Shown here one piece after another: positions 26,459-34,189 of a DNA stretch of 48,277 bases. How positions within the stretch are numbered: position 1 is the first letter of the stretch; each line of letters opens with the position of its first letter. Source of the DNA: an uncultured Anaeromassilibacillus sp. (lineage in GTDB: Bacteria; Bacillota; Clostridia; Oscillospirales; Acutalibacteraceae). The position numbers were made by a program, and so were the translations under genes. The stretch is from assembly GCA_930987725.1 (NCBI GenBank), contig CAKNKY010000017.1, positions 1-48,277 on the forward strand. Direction: 5' to 3'. The notes under the pieces were generated by a model. It had not been told where the DNA came from. It saw nothing but the letters and a program-made list of their open reading frames with translations, and made no database searches.

Positions 26459-27304
26459 ATGTTTCAAATCTTGCAAAAAAAGCGCCTGAACGACAGTATG
26501 ACCCAAATGCGCATTGCTGCGCCCTATATCGCTCATAAAGCACAGGCCGGACAGTTTATTATTCTGCGCGTTAATGAGTATGGAGAGAGAATTCCGCTGA
26601 CCATTGCCGATTATGACAGAGAAGCGGGAACAATCGATATTATTTTTCAGAAGGTTGGCAAAACAACCATGCTGCTCGATACGCTGAACGAGGGCGACAG
26701 CATTCTGGATTTCATCGGTCCTCTCGGCAAGCCCTCTGAGCTGGAAGGTTACCACTATGCCGCTGTCATCGGCGGCGGTGCGGGCTGTGCCATTGCGTAT
26801 CCGCAGGCCAAGGCCCTGCACAATCTCGGCACAAAAGTCGACATGATTGCCGGCTTCCGCAACAAAGATATCATCATTCTGGAAGACGAAATGCGTGCTG
26901 CCAGCGATAACCTTTATCTGATGACAGATGACGGTTCCAACGGGAACAAAGGTTTTGTCACGGATGCCCTGAAAAAAAACATCGAAGCTGGCGCCAAATA
27001 TGATTTCGTTGTAGCCATCGGCCCGCTTCCCATGATGAAAGCCGTCTGCAATCTGACAAAAGAATACGGAATCAAAACTATTATCAGCATGAACAGTATC
27101 ATGATTGATGGCACGGGCATGTGCGGCGGCTGCCGTGTGACCGTGGGCGGTGAAACAAAGTTCGCCTGCGTGGATGGGCCTGATTTTGACGGACACCTTG
27201 TGGACTTTGATGAGGTTATGAAGCGCTCCAGAACCTACGCGGAGATGGAACGCGAATCGGCACGGGAATTCAACTGCCGTTTGATGCAGCAAGCCGAGAA
27301 GTAA
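26459..27304 (+). CDS. nfnA: ferredoxin:NADP+ oxidoreductase small subunit (NfnA/SudB type)
   Basis: A 281-aa FAD- and NAD(H)-binding subunit of the electron-bifurcating transhydrogenase that couples NADH and reduced ferredoxin to NADP+ reduction. It has the FAD segment RIPLTIADYD, the nucleotide-binding glycine motif VIGGGAGCAIAYP, and C-terminal 2Fe-2S cysteines in GMCGGCRVTVGG...FAC (Cys222, Cys225, Cys237) with nearby Asp217; an Asp ligand has been described in this family. It resembles PyrK-type subunits, but the partner gene identifies it. nfnB begins 16 nt later. Confidence 0.9.
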   Translation: MFQILQKKRLNDSMTQMRIAAPYIAHKAQAGQFIILRVNEYGERIPLTIADYDREAGTIDIIFQKVGKTTMLLDTLNEGDSILDFIGPLGKPSELEGYHYAAVIGGGAGCAIAYPQAKALHNLGTKVDMIAGFRNKDIIILEDEMRAASDNLYLMTDDGSNGNKGFVTDALKKNIEAGAKYDFVVAIGPLPMMKAVCNLTKEYGIKTIISMNSIMIDGTGMCGGCRVTVGGETKFACVDGPDFDGHLVDFDEVMKRSRTYAEMERESAREFNCRLMQQAEK

Positions 27305-27320
27305 GTGGGGGGGAAAAGAA

Positions 27321-28721
27321 ATGCCGAATATGACGATGACAAAGACGCCGATGCCGGAACAACAGCCGGACGTGCGAAATCACAATTTTGAAGAGGTTGC
27401 TCTTGGATACACGGAGGAGATGGCCGTGGGCGAAGCCCAGCGCTGCCTGCACTGCAAAAACAAGCCCTGCGTAAGCGGCTGCCCTGTGATGGTTCCCATT
27501 CCGGATTTCATTGCCCACGTGGCAAACCGTGAGTTTGAGGAAGCGTATCAGGTGCTTACAACGGCCACGTCGCTGCCTGCCGTCTGCGGCCGTGTGTGCC
27601 CTCAGGAAACGCAGTGTGAGAGCAAATGTGTGCGCGGCATCAAAGGCGAGCCGGTCGGCATTGGCCGTCTGGAGCGGTTTGTCGCCGACTGGCACATGGC
27701 TCACAGTCAGGAAACGCCCGCCAGGCCTGCCTCCAACGGCCATAAGGTCGCCGTGATCGGCGCCGGTCCCGCCAGTCTGACATGCGCGGGTGACCTTGCC
27801 AACATGGGATACGAGGTCACGGTGTTCGAAGCGCTGCACACGGCAGGCGGTGTCCTTATGTATGGCATTCCGCAGTTCCGTCTGCCGAAGGAAATTGTGC
27901 AGAAGGAGATTGACGGCCTGCGTGCAAAAGGCGTTACCATTCTGACCGACATGGTGATCGGCAAGGTTCTGACGCTGGACGAACTGTTTGCGGACGGCTT
28001 TGAAGCCATCTTCATTGGCAGCGGCGCCGGCCTCCCCAATTTTATGCACATCCCCGGCGAAGGTCTTGTCGGCGCCTATTCGGCGAACGAATTCCTCACC
28101 CGTGTCAACCTGATGAAGGCTTACCGGCCGGAATATGATACCCCCATCATCCGCCCGAAGAATGCAGCCATCGTGGGCGGCGGCAACGTGGCCATGGACG
28201 CCGCCCGCACAGCCAAGCGTCTGGGTGCGGAAAATGTGTACATCGTGTATCGGCGCAGTGAAAAGGAAATGCCCGCACGTGCCGAGGAAATCCATCACGC
28301 CAAAGAGGAAGGCATCGAGTTCCGCCTTCTGACGAACCCCGTGGCAATCCACGGTGATGAAACCGGCCGTGTCTGCTCCATTGAGTGTGTGGAAATGGAA
28401 CTCGGTGAACCGGATGCTTCCGGCCGCCGCCGCCCGATCGAAAAGAAGGGCTCCAATTTCGAACTGCCTGTAGACTGCGCCATCATCGCCATCGGTAACA
28501 GCCCGAATCCGCTGATCCCCTCCAGCACAGCCGGCCTTGAGGTTAACCGCCGCGGCTGCATTGTGGCGGATGAAGAAACAGCGGCAACCTCGCTGCCTGG
28601 CGTCTATGCAGCGGGCGATGCCGTGAGCGGCGCCGCAACCGTGATTCTGGCGATGGGCGGAGGCAAGCGCGCTGCCAAATCCATTGACGCCTACATTCGC
28701 GGCAAGGCGAAAACGGAATAA
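27321..28721 (+). CDS. nfnB: ferredoxin:NADP+ oxidoreductase large subunit (NfnB/SudA, GltD-like)
   Basis: A 466-aa flavoprotein. The N-terminal region holds two 4Fe-4S sites: Cys42/45/50/54 (RCLHCKNKPCVSGC) and Cys89/93/99/103 (CGRVCPQETQCESKC). Two Rossmann folds follow (AVIGAGPASLTCAGDLA; AIVGGGNVAMDAARTAKRLG), and the C-terminal FAD motif is GVYAAGDAVSGAATV. Often annotated as glutamate synthase small chain, but next to nfnA without gltB it is best read as the bifurcating subunit. Codon use is strongly biased, suggesting high expression. A terminator follows. Confidence 0.9.
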   Translation: MPNMTMTKTPMPEQQPDVRNHNFEEVALGYTEEMAVGEAQRCLHCKNKPCVSGCPVMVPIPDFIAHVANREFEEAYQVLTTATSLPAVCGRVCPQETQCESKCVRGIKGEPVGIGRLERFVADWHMAHSQETPARPASNGHKVAVIGAGPASLTCAGDLANMGYEVTVFEALHTAGGVLMYGIPQFRLPKEIVQKEIDGLRAKGVTILTDMVIGKVLTLDELFADGFEAIFIGSGAGLPNFMHIPGEGLVGAYSANEFLTRVNLMKAYRPEYDTPIIRPKNAAIVGGGNVAMDAARTAKRLGAENVYIVYRRSEKEMPARAEEIHHAKEEGIEFRLLTNPVAIHGDETGRVCSIECVEMELGEPDASGRRRPIEKKGSNFELPVDCAIIAIGNSPNPLIPSSTAGLEVNRRGCIVADEETAATSLPGVYAAGDAVSGAATVILAMGGGKRAAKSIDAYIRGKAKTE

Positions 28722-28735
28722 AGTTTGATGCTTCC

Positions 28736-28771
28736 GAGCAGGTGCGGTACCATGCCGCACCTGCTCTTTTT
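28736..28771 (+). terminator. intrinsic terminator after nfnB
   Basis: A 12-bp perfect stem, GAGCAGGTGCGG (28736-28747) with CCGCACCTGCTC (28755-28766), is followed by five T residues. Confidence 0.94.
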
Positions 28772-28850
28772 GGACTTTCTTTCCCACTATCTGCATATAT
28801 CATAACAGACGGCAATAGTCTTGATCCAGCAAAACGGGGGAGGAATTTAT

Positions 28851-29219
28851 ATGTACGATAATTTGGAATCCACACGGCAGTCTGAATGGGATGAAAGGAC
28901 GCATGAAATGCGCAGGCCCAGGCGGTACAGACGGCCGAAGCCAAAACATGAGGCAAAGCCCGTCAAAAAACCGGGAGGCGGCCACCTGGTGCTTGCTGTT
29001 CAGGTTTGCACCTGCTGTGCCGTACTTCTGGCCGCCCTAATCCTACGCCTAACGGACGGCAGTATTTACCAGGAGATCCGCGCCTGGTATTTGGAACATT
29101 TGAACAACAGTATCCTTTTGGAACAGAACTGGGGAGAAATAGATCTTCAATCCTGGAATCTTTTTTCTGTTTCTTCTGCCCCCTCAGAGCCGGAACCATC
29201 CTCCAGTGATGCGCCGTGA
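28851..29219 (+). CDS. small single-TM protein, possible SpoIVFA-position partner of the M50 protease
   Basis: A 122-aa protein without a recognised domain. The N-terminal half is very basic (RRPRRYRRPKPKHEAKPVKK), one TM helix spans about 45-67 (contains VCTCCAVLLAALIL), and the C-terminal 55 residues end in a Pro/Ser/Glu-rich tail. ATG 28851 follows GGGGGAGG. Its stop overlaps the protease start (GTGA), so they are coupled. In Bacillus, SpoIVFA sits immediately before SpoIVFB; this protein has the same place and topology but no LytM domain. Functional equivalence is inference. Confidence 0.75.
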   Translation: MYDNLESTRQSEWDERTHEMRRPRRYRRPKPKHEAKPVKKPGGGHLVLAVQVCTCCAVLLAALILRLTDGSIYQEIRAWYLEHLNNSILLEQNWGEIDLQSWNLFSVSSAPSEPEPSSSDAP

Positions 29220-29809
29220 CTTTTTCTCTCTGCGGACGCCGTGTGTCCATTGATTACCTATTTTTTGCCCTGCTGGCCTTTCTCCTATTTTGGGATCGGC
29301 AGCATGTTGTCCTGCCGGGTCTCGCAGCGGCAATTTGCCATGAAGCAGGACATTTTCTAGCTATCCTTGTGCAAAAAGTGCCCATCCGTTCCGTCCGTAT
29401 CACGGCGTTCGGGATCGATCTGGTGTGCAGACAACGCCTGCGAGCCGCATATTGGCAGGATGCGCTCCTCTCTCTTGCCGGACCTCTTGCCAACCTATGC
29501 TGTTGTGTACTCTGCCTGATCATTCACCAACAGGACTCTGTTTTTTTTCAGGGTAATCTGCTGCTTGCCGTCTTCAATCTGCTGCCGATAGAATCGCTTG
29601 ACGGCGGCCAATGTCTTTACGCTGTCCTTTGTGTCTTCTGGGATGCCGGGAAAGCGGAGCGGTTTGTCTTTCTTCTCTCCTTTTTCGTTCTTCTCCCGCT
29701 GGCCTGCGCCGGGTTTTGGTTGCTGTTTCAGTCTCGCGGAAATATTTCCCTGCTTTTGGCGGCCTGTTATCTCGCACTGTTTCTGCTCAAAGACGGGCGG
29801 TTCCTGTAA
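29216..29809 (+). CDS. M50 site-2-type metalloprotease, SpoIVFB-like
   Basis: A 197-aa intramembrane protease. The zinc motif is HEAGH (His42, Glu43, His46) and the third ligand lies in NLLPIESLDGGQ (Asp129). Six hydrophobic segments are visible. In Bacillus SpoIVFB cleaves pro-sigma-K in the mother cell; the size, lack of PDZ and CBS domains and place before TIGR03960 genes fit the SpoIVFB-like group. The start GTG 29216 overlaps the preceding gene. Substrate not deducible. Confidence 0.88.
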   Translation: MTFSLCGRRVSIDYLFFALLAFLLFWDRQHVVLPGLAAAICHEAGHFLAILVQKVPIRSVRITAFGIDLVCRQRLRAAYWQDALLSLAGPLANLCCCVLCLIIHQQDSVFFQGNLLLAVFNLLPIESLDGGQCLYAVLCVFWDAGKAERFVFLLSFFVLLPLACAGFWLLFQSRGNISLLLAACYLALFLLKDGRFL

Positions 29810-29829
29810 TGCGAAAACGGGAAAAGGGT

Positions 29830-29858
29830 TTGCAATCCACACGGAAGTCCGTTATAAT
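29830..29858 (+). promoter_or_regulatory. promoter of the TIGR03960/DUF2344 pair
   Basis: TTGCAA (29830-29835) and TATAAT (29853-29858) at 17-nt spacing, the same boxes as the nfnAB promoter. The start would be near 29865, about 70 nt before ATG 29935. Confidence 0.78.
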
Positions 29859-29934
29859 AACAGACAGGTCATCACACAGCGGTCCTGCCGCCTGTGAAAA
29901 GAACGGACATGTTTGATTGGACAGGAGAGAAAGA

Positions 29935-31776
29935 ATGAGTTCCGGCCTTGAAAAAATATTTCTAAAGGTACAAAAACCCGCCCGGTACACAGGCGGGGAA
30001 CTGAATAGCATTGTCAAGGACAAAGCAGGTGTCGACGTGCGCTTTGCATTTTGTTTTCCTGATATTTATGAAGTGGGCATGTCCCACCTCGGCATGAAAA
30101 TTCTTTACGGTGTGCTGAACCGCATGGACGGTGTATGGTGTGAACGCGTTTTTGCACCCTGGGTTGACATGGAAGCACAGCTGCGCGACCATAGCATACC
30201 ATTGTACGCACTGGAAAGCGGCGATCCGCTCTCAGAGTTTGATATCATCGGTTTCACCCTGCAATATGAACTGAGCTATTCCAATGTGCTCAACATGCTT
30301 GATCTTGCCGGTATCCCTCTGTTGGCTGCAGAGCGAAAGGGACTTGAACACCTTGTGGTTGCAGGCGGCCCTTGTGCCTGCAACCCGGAACCGCTGGCTG
30401 ATTTTGTTGATCTCTTTTTCATCGGCGAAGGAGAAGAGGTTGACTGCGAGCTGGTGCGTCTTTACCGTGAACACAAGCAGAAGGGGTCCTCGAAAGAAAC
30501 GTTCCTGCGGGAGGCAGCACAGATTCCCGGCGTCTATGTTCCTTCTCTTTACAAAGTATCTTATGGGGAAGACGGTTTGATCTCCGCCATTGAGCCGCTT
30601 GACGGTGCGCCGGCCAAAGTGCGCAAACGCCTGATGCTCCACATGGACGAATCCTATTTCCCGGAAAGTTTTATTGTGCCCTTCATTGAAATTGTACATG
30701 ACCGCGCCGTTGCAGAAGTGTTTCGCGGCTGTATCCGTGGCTGCCGGTTCTGCCAAGCCGGTTTTCTGTACCGCCCTCTGCGCGAAAAATCAGTAAGTGT
30801 GATTGACAAGCAATGCCGCGATCTCTGCGCTACCACAGGATATGATGAAATCTCTCTCTCCTCGCTGAGCACGAGCGATTATTCCAAACTCAATGAACTG
30901 CTCGACCAGCTGTTGACGTGGACAAAGGAAGAAAAAACAGGCATTTCTCTTCCATCTCTGCGTGTAGACAATTTCTCCACTGAGATTATGGACAAAATCC
31001 GTTCTGTGCGCCGCAGCGGGTTGACTTTTGCTCCGGAAGCCGGCACACAGCGGCTGCGCGATGTGATCAACAAGAATGTATACGAAGACGAGCTGATGCG
31101 CACCGTATCCACCGCCTTTGCGGGCGGATGGAATTCCGTGAAGCTGTATTTTATGCTCGGCCTGCCGACGGAGACGATGGAAGATGTGGCCGGCATCGCG
31201 GAGCTGGGACAAAAAGTGGTAGACCTGTATTATACCAACCCGGCACGGAGAAAGGGGAAGGGCGTTTCTGTCACGCTGAGTGCTTCCGGCTTTGTGCCCA
31301 AGGCGTTCACCCCCTTCCAGTGGGAACCACAGGACACCATTGAGACGTTGCACGAAAAGCAGCAGCACCTGGTACAATCCGTAAAGACGAAAAAGATTAC
31401 TTGCCATTACCATGATGCCGACACCAGCTTCATGGAAGCGGTGTTTGCCAGAGGGGATCGTCGCCTGGGCCCGGTACTGTTGCGTGCCCATGAATTGGGC
31501 TGCAAATTTGACGGCTGGAATGATTATTTCTCACTCAAGCGCTGGCGGCGCGCCTTTGCCGACTGCGGCGTGGAACCGGAATTTTACGCCAACCGCCGCC
31601 GTAACTTCGACGAGATCCTGCCCTGGGATCACATTGATTACGGTGTGACAAAGGATTTTTTCCGCAGTGAATGCGAGCGGGCATATGCCGCGCAGGTGAC
31701 GCCAAACTGCAGGGAGGCCTGCTCGGGTTGCGGCGCTGCATGCTTCCAGGGAGGGATCTGCTATGAAAACCGTTAG
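29935..31776 (+). CDS. TIGR03960-family B12-binding radical SAM protein
   Basis: A 613-aa protein of unknown biochemical function. It has an N-terminal cobalamin-binding-like region (FCFPDIYEVGMSHLGM) and a radical SAM core with FRGCIRGCRFCQAGF (Cys266, Cys270, Cys273), plus STSDYSKLNELL and FAPEAGTQRLRDVINK as in MiaB/RimO-like proteins. The C terminus has clustered cysteines (CREACSGCGAACFQGGIC), possibly a second metal site. ATG 29935 has AGGAGAG; a TTG at 29917 is in frame but less likely. It overlaps the next gene by 14 nt, and the two are almost always found together. Confidence 0.9.
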   Translation: MSSGLEKIFLKVQKPARYTGGELNSIVKDKAGVDVRFAFCFPDIYEVGMSHLGMKILYGVLNRMDGVWCERVFAPWVDMEAQLRDHSIPLYALESGDPLSEFDIIGFTLQYELSYSNVLNMLDLAGIPLLAAERKGLEHLVVAGGPCACNPEPLADFVDLFFIGEGEEVDCELVRLYREHKQKGSSKETFLREAAQIPGVYVPSLYKVSYGEDGLISAIEPLDGAPAKVRKRLMLHMDESYFPESFIVPFIEIVHDRAVAEVFRGCIRGCRFCQAGFLYRPLREKSVSVIDKQCRDLCATTGYDEISLSSLSTSDYSKLNELLDQLLTWTKEEKTGISLPSLRVDNFSTEIMDKIRSVRRSGLTFAPEAGTQRLRDVINKNVYEDELMRTVSTAFAGGWNSVKLYFMLGLPTETMEDVAGIAELGQKVVDLYYTNPARRKGKGVSVTLSASGFVPKAFTPFQWEPQDTIETLHEKQQHLVQSVKTKKITCHYHDADTSFMEAVFARGDRRLGPVLLRAHELGCKFDGWNDYFSLKRWRRAFADCGVEPEFYANRRRNFDEILPWDHIDYGVTKDFFRSECERAYAAQVTPNCREACSGCGAACFQGGICYENR

Positions 31777-32422
31777 AATCTGGTTTCAAAAAAGAGGCGC
31801 AGCCCGCTATATCTCTCATCTGGATTTGACGCACTGCATGGCGCGCGCCATTCACCGCGCCAAAATTCCTCTGTGGTATACACAGGGCTTTAACCCAAGA
31901 GCCCACATGGTGTTTGCCCTTCCGCTGCCTCTCGGCATTGAAGGGAGAAGAGAGGCGCTGGACATTAAAATTGATGAAACACAGATCACCATGGAGGAGG
32001 TGCGGGAACGGCTTTCACGCACACTGCCCGGTACGCTTCCTGTGCTTTCTGTGACCGAACCGGTCATGAAGCCCGGTAAAATCACCTGGGCTTCCTACGA
32101 GTTAGTGTTGGAACCGGAAAACGGGGATATAGACCTGCTGGCGCAGCAATGCAGCGCCTTGCTTTCGCAGCCGGAAATTCCCGTGAGCAAGCACACAAAA
32201 AGCGGCATGATCCATTTTGATTTGAAGCCGTATCTGGCAGAAACCTCTTTCACAGTGGAGGAAAACACCGTGCGTATTTCCGCCTTTTTGCCGGCAGGCA
32301 GCGAAAAAAACATTTCACCCTATTTGCTGACGGATGCATTGGAGCACCAGCAGGGAGCCTCTTTCCTGTGCGAAGCGGCCCGCACCGGTTTGTACGATGC
32401 GGAGCGCAAATTATTCGAATAA
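31763..32422 (+). CDS. TIGR03936/DUF2344 radical-SAM-linked protein
   Basis: A 219-aa protein with the family start RIWFQKRGAARYISHLDLTH and the motif YTQGFNPRAHMVFALPLPLGIE. It is always linked to, or fused with, the TIGR03960 protein, implying a joint activity, perhaps on RNA; this is inference. ATG 31763 overlaps the upstream gene and has GGGAGGG upstream. The usual next genes (rng, rplU, rpmA) are absent; rplS follows instead. Confidence 0.88.
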   Translation: MKTVRIWFQKRGAARYISHLDLTHCMARAIHRAKIPLWYTQGFNPRAHMVFALPLPLGIEGRREALDIKIDETQITMEEVRERLSRTLPGTLPVLSVTEPVMKPGKITWASYELVLEPENGDIDLLAQQCSALLSQPEIPVSKHTKSGMIHFDLKPYLAETSFTVEENTVRISAFLPAGSEKNISPYLLTDALEHQQGASFLCEAARTGLYDAERKLFE

Positions 32423-32438
32423 ACCGGTAATTTGCCTC

Positions 32439-32467
32439 TTGCGGAAAAATGCGTTCTGTGGTATCAT
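32439..32467 (+). promoter_or_regulatory. promoter of rplS
   Basis: TTGCGG (32439-32444) and TATCAT (32462-32467) are separated by 17 nt. Transcription from about 32474 yields a 128-nt leader. Confidence 0.7.
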
Positions 32468-32473
32468 ATATAA

Positions 32474-32602
32474 GCATTTCAGGTACCGCTGGCCTGCCAG
32501 TGGGGGTTAATGCCCGGTTATGCCGTGACATTGAAGCGGACAGTCCTCTGCCAACGAGAAGATACAAAGGGCATGAATGTCTGAAAACTAGGAGGAAAAG
32601 AA
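32474..32602 (+). promoter_or_regulatory. structured 5' leader of rplS (L19 leader candidate)
   Basis: The leader contains a 7-bp stem CCGCTGG (32486-32492) with CCAGTGG (32497-32503) and a possible long-range closing stem ATGCCC (about 32510-32515) with GGGCAT (about 32569-32574). An L19 leader element is known before rplS in low-GC Gram-positives and is thought to mediate autoregulation. I assign this by position and structure only. Confidence 0.6.
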
Positions 32603-32947
32603 ATGGATGCATTGAAGTTGATTTCCCAGGATTCCGTAAAGACGGAGATTCCTCAGTTCGACATTGGCGACACCGTTCGAATTGACGTGAACATCCGCGA
32701 GGGCGAGCGCGAAAGAATCCAGGTTTTTGAGGGCACCGTGATTGCTCGTAAGGGCAGCGGTATCTCGGAGACGTTCACCGTCCGCCGTATCTCCTATGGC
32801 GTCGGTGTGGAGAGAGTGTTCCCCCTCCATTCCCCGAATGTAAAGGGCGTTACGGTGGTCCGCAAAGGCCGTGTGCGCAGAGCGAAGCTGTACTTCCTGC
32901 GTGATAGAATCGGCAAGGCTGCGAAGGTCAAAGAGCAGATTAAATAA
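32603..32947 (+). CDS. rplS: ribosomal protein bL19
   Basis: The 114-aa protein of the 50S subunit lies at the 30S-50S interface. [53 protein letters not shown] and [13 protein letters not shown] are classic L19 motifs. ATG 32603 follows AGGAGGAAAAG. Codon use is strongly biased, as for ribosomal genes. A terminator follows before the signal peptidase genes. Confidence 0.98.
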   Translation: MDALKLISQDSVKTEIPQFDIGDTVRIDVNIREGERERIQVFEGTVIARKGSGISETFTVRRISYGVGVERVFPLHSPNVKGVTVVRKGRVRRAKLYFLRDRIGKAAKVKEQIK

Positions 32948-32960
32948 TCGACCGCATGGA

Positions 32961-32991
32961 AAAAGGGACATGTTCATGTCCCTTTTTTCTT
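32961..32991 (+). terminator. terminator after rplS
   Basis: A stem AAAAGGGACATG (32961-32972) with CATGTCCCTTTT (32975-32986) and a T-run to 32988. It may be partial, allowing lower expression of the downstream lepB-rbgA-rnhB genes. Confidence 0.85.
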
Positions 32992-33026
32992 TATCTACCA
33001 AAGCAGCGGGAAGGAAGGAATGCCAT

Positions 33027-33569
33027 ATGGAGAACGAGACAGAAACCCGTACATCAGGCCTCTCCAAAAGAGTACAGGCCATTTATGAATGGCTGGAGGC
33101 ATTGGGGACAGCGATTATCATCGCTATGCTGATTTTCACGTTCCTTCTGCGTGTCAACGAGGTGAAGGGAAGTTCCATGCTGCCCACTTACACGGAAGGA
33201 ACACGCGTCATTGTTCAGGCAATTGGCTACCAGCCCAGCGCAGGCGATGTAGTGGTGATCGACGCCACGCACACGCCGCTTCAGGAATTTGTGATCAAAC
33301 GCATCATTGCAACAGAAGGACAAACGGTGGATCTGGATGGCTCCGGTACCGTGCTGGTGGACGGTATTCCGCTGGATGAGAGCAGCTACCTTGCGTACCC
33401 CCAAACTTACAGCTATGATCTTTCGTTCCCCCAAACCGTTCCCGAAGGGTGTGTCTTTGTGTTGGGCGACAATCGTGAGTTTTCGACCGACAGCCGTTCC
33501 TCCGATCTGGGAATGATAGATGCACGCTACGTGATTGGAAAAGTGTTGTTTTCTTTTGGAGGAAATTGA
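33027..33569 (+). CDS. lepB: signal peptidase I, first copy
   Basis: Cleaves signal peptides at the outer face of the membrane. The 180-aa protein has one N-terminal TM helix (about 23-43), catalytic Ser50 in GSSMLPTY, Lys91 in EFVIKRIIATEG, and box E GDNREFSTDSR. Length fits the small Gram-positive type I peptidases. ATG 33027 follows GGAAGGAAGG. A second, distinct copy follows directly. Confidence 0.95.
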   Translation: MENETETRTSGLSKRVQAIYEWLEALGTAIIIAMLIFTFLLRVNEVKGSSMLPTYTEGTRVIVQAIGYQPSAGDVVVIDATHTPLQEFVIKRIIATEGQTVDLDGSGTVLVDGIPLDESSYLAYPQTYSYDLSFPQTVPEGCVFVLGDNREFSTDSRSSDLGMIDARYVIGKVLFSFGGN

Positions 33570-33592
33570 CCTGACGAAGGAGGGAACCGGCC

Positions 33593-34171
33593 TTGTTGGG
33601 AAACGCCGCACATCGAAAGCCACAGAAGCAGAGCCACATCGGCCCGTTTATCCTGAACTGCTACGAGTGGATGGAATCCCTCGTCTTTGCGGTCATCATT
33701 CTGGCGATTGTCTTCACTTTTTTCTTCCGTGTGGTCAACGTCAGCGGGCCGTCCATGCTTCCTTCTCTGCAATCAAACGATCGTGTCCTAATCTCCATGC
33801 TGTTTCATGAACCGCAGGAGGGAGACGTCATTGTCATCACCAGGACACAGGGACTCACGCAGCCCATCATCAAGCGCGTGATTGCTACGGAGGGACAGAC
33901 GGTTGACATCGATTTTGATACGGGGACGGTGTATGTGGACGGGAAAATGCTGGATGAAAGCGCTTACCTGGAGAACGGAACCACCACACAGCCCTCCGAC
34001 TACACCTTCCCTTTGATCGTTCCGACCGGGCACGTGTTTGTCTTGGGAGATAACCGCGCCGTTTCCAACGACAGCCGCAGCAAGGATGTGGGCATGGTGG
34101 ATGAACGGTATATCATGGGAAAGGCTGAGTGGATTTTGTTCCCCTTTGACCGATTCGGAAAAATCACTTAA
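33593..34171 (+). CDS. lepB: signal peptidase I, second copy
   Basis: A 192-aa type I signal peptidase with a TM helix (about 29-49), Ser54 in GPSMLPSL, Lys94 in PIIKRVIATEG and GDNRAVSNDSR. It starts with TTG 33593 (or the adjacent TTG 33596) behind AAGGAGGG. It is clearly related to the first copy but differs through most of the substrate-binding region, so it is an old duplication. It lies 23 nt after the first copy. Confidence 0.94.
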   Translation: MLGNAAHRKPQKQSHIGPFILNCYEWMESLVFAVIILAIVFTFFFRVVNVSGPSMLPSLQSNDRVLISMLFHEPQEGDVIVITRTQGLTQPIIKRVIATEGQTVDIDFDTGTVYVDGKMLDESAYLENGTTTQPSDYTFPLIVPTGHVFVLGDNRAVSNDSRSKDVGMVDERYIMGKAEWILFPFDRFGKIT

Positions 34172-34189
34172 AAGAAAGGCTGAGAGCGG

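Noticed and set aside
27270-28796. 508-codon minus-strand frame opposite nfnB
   Set aside because: Shadow of nfnB caused by biased codon use; the predicted protein is low-complexity in His/Ala/Gly/Arg and crosses the nfnB terminator.
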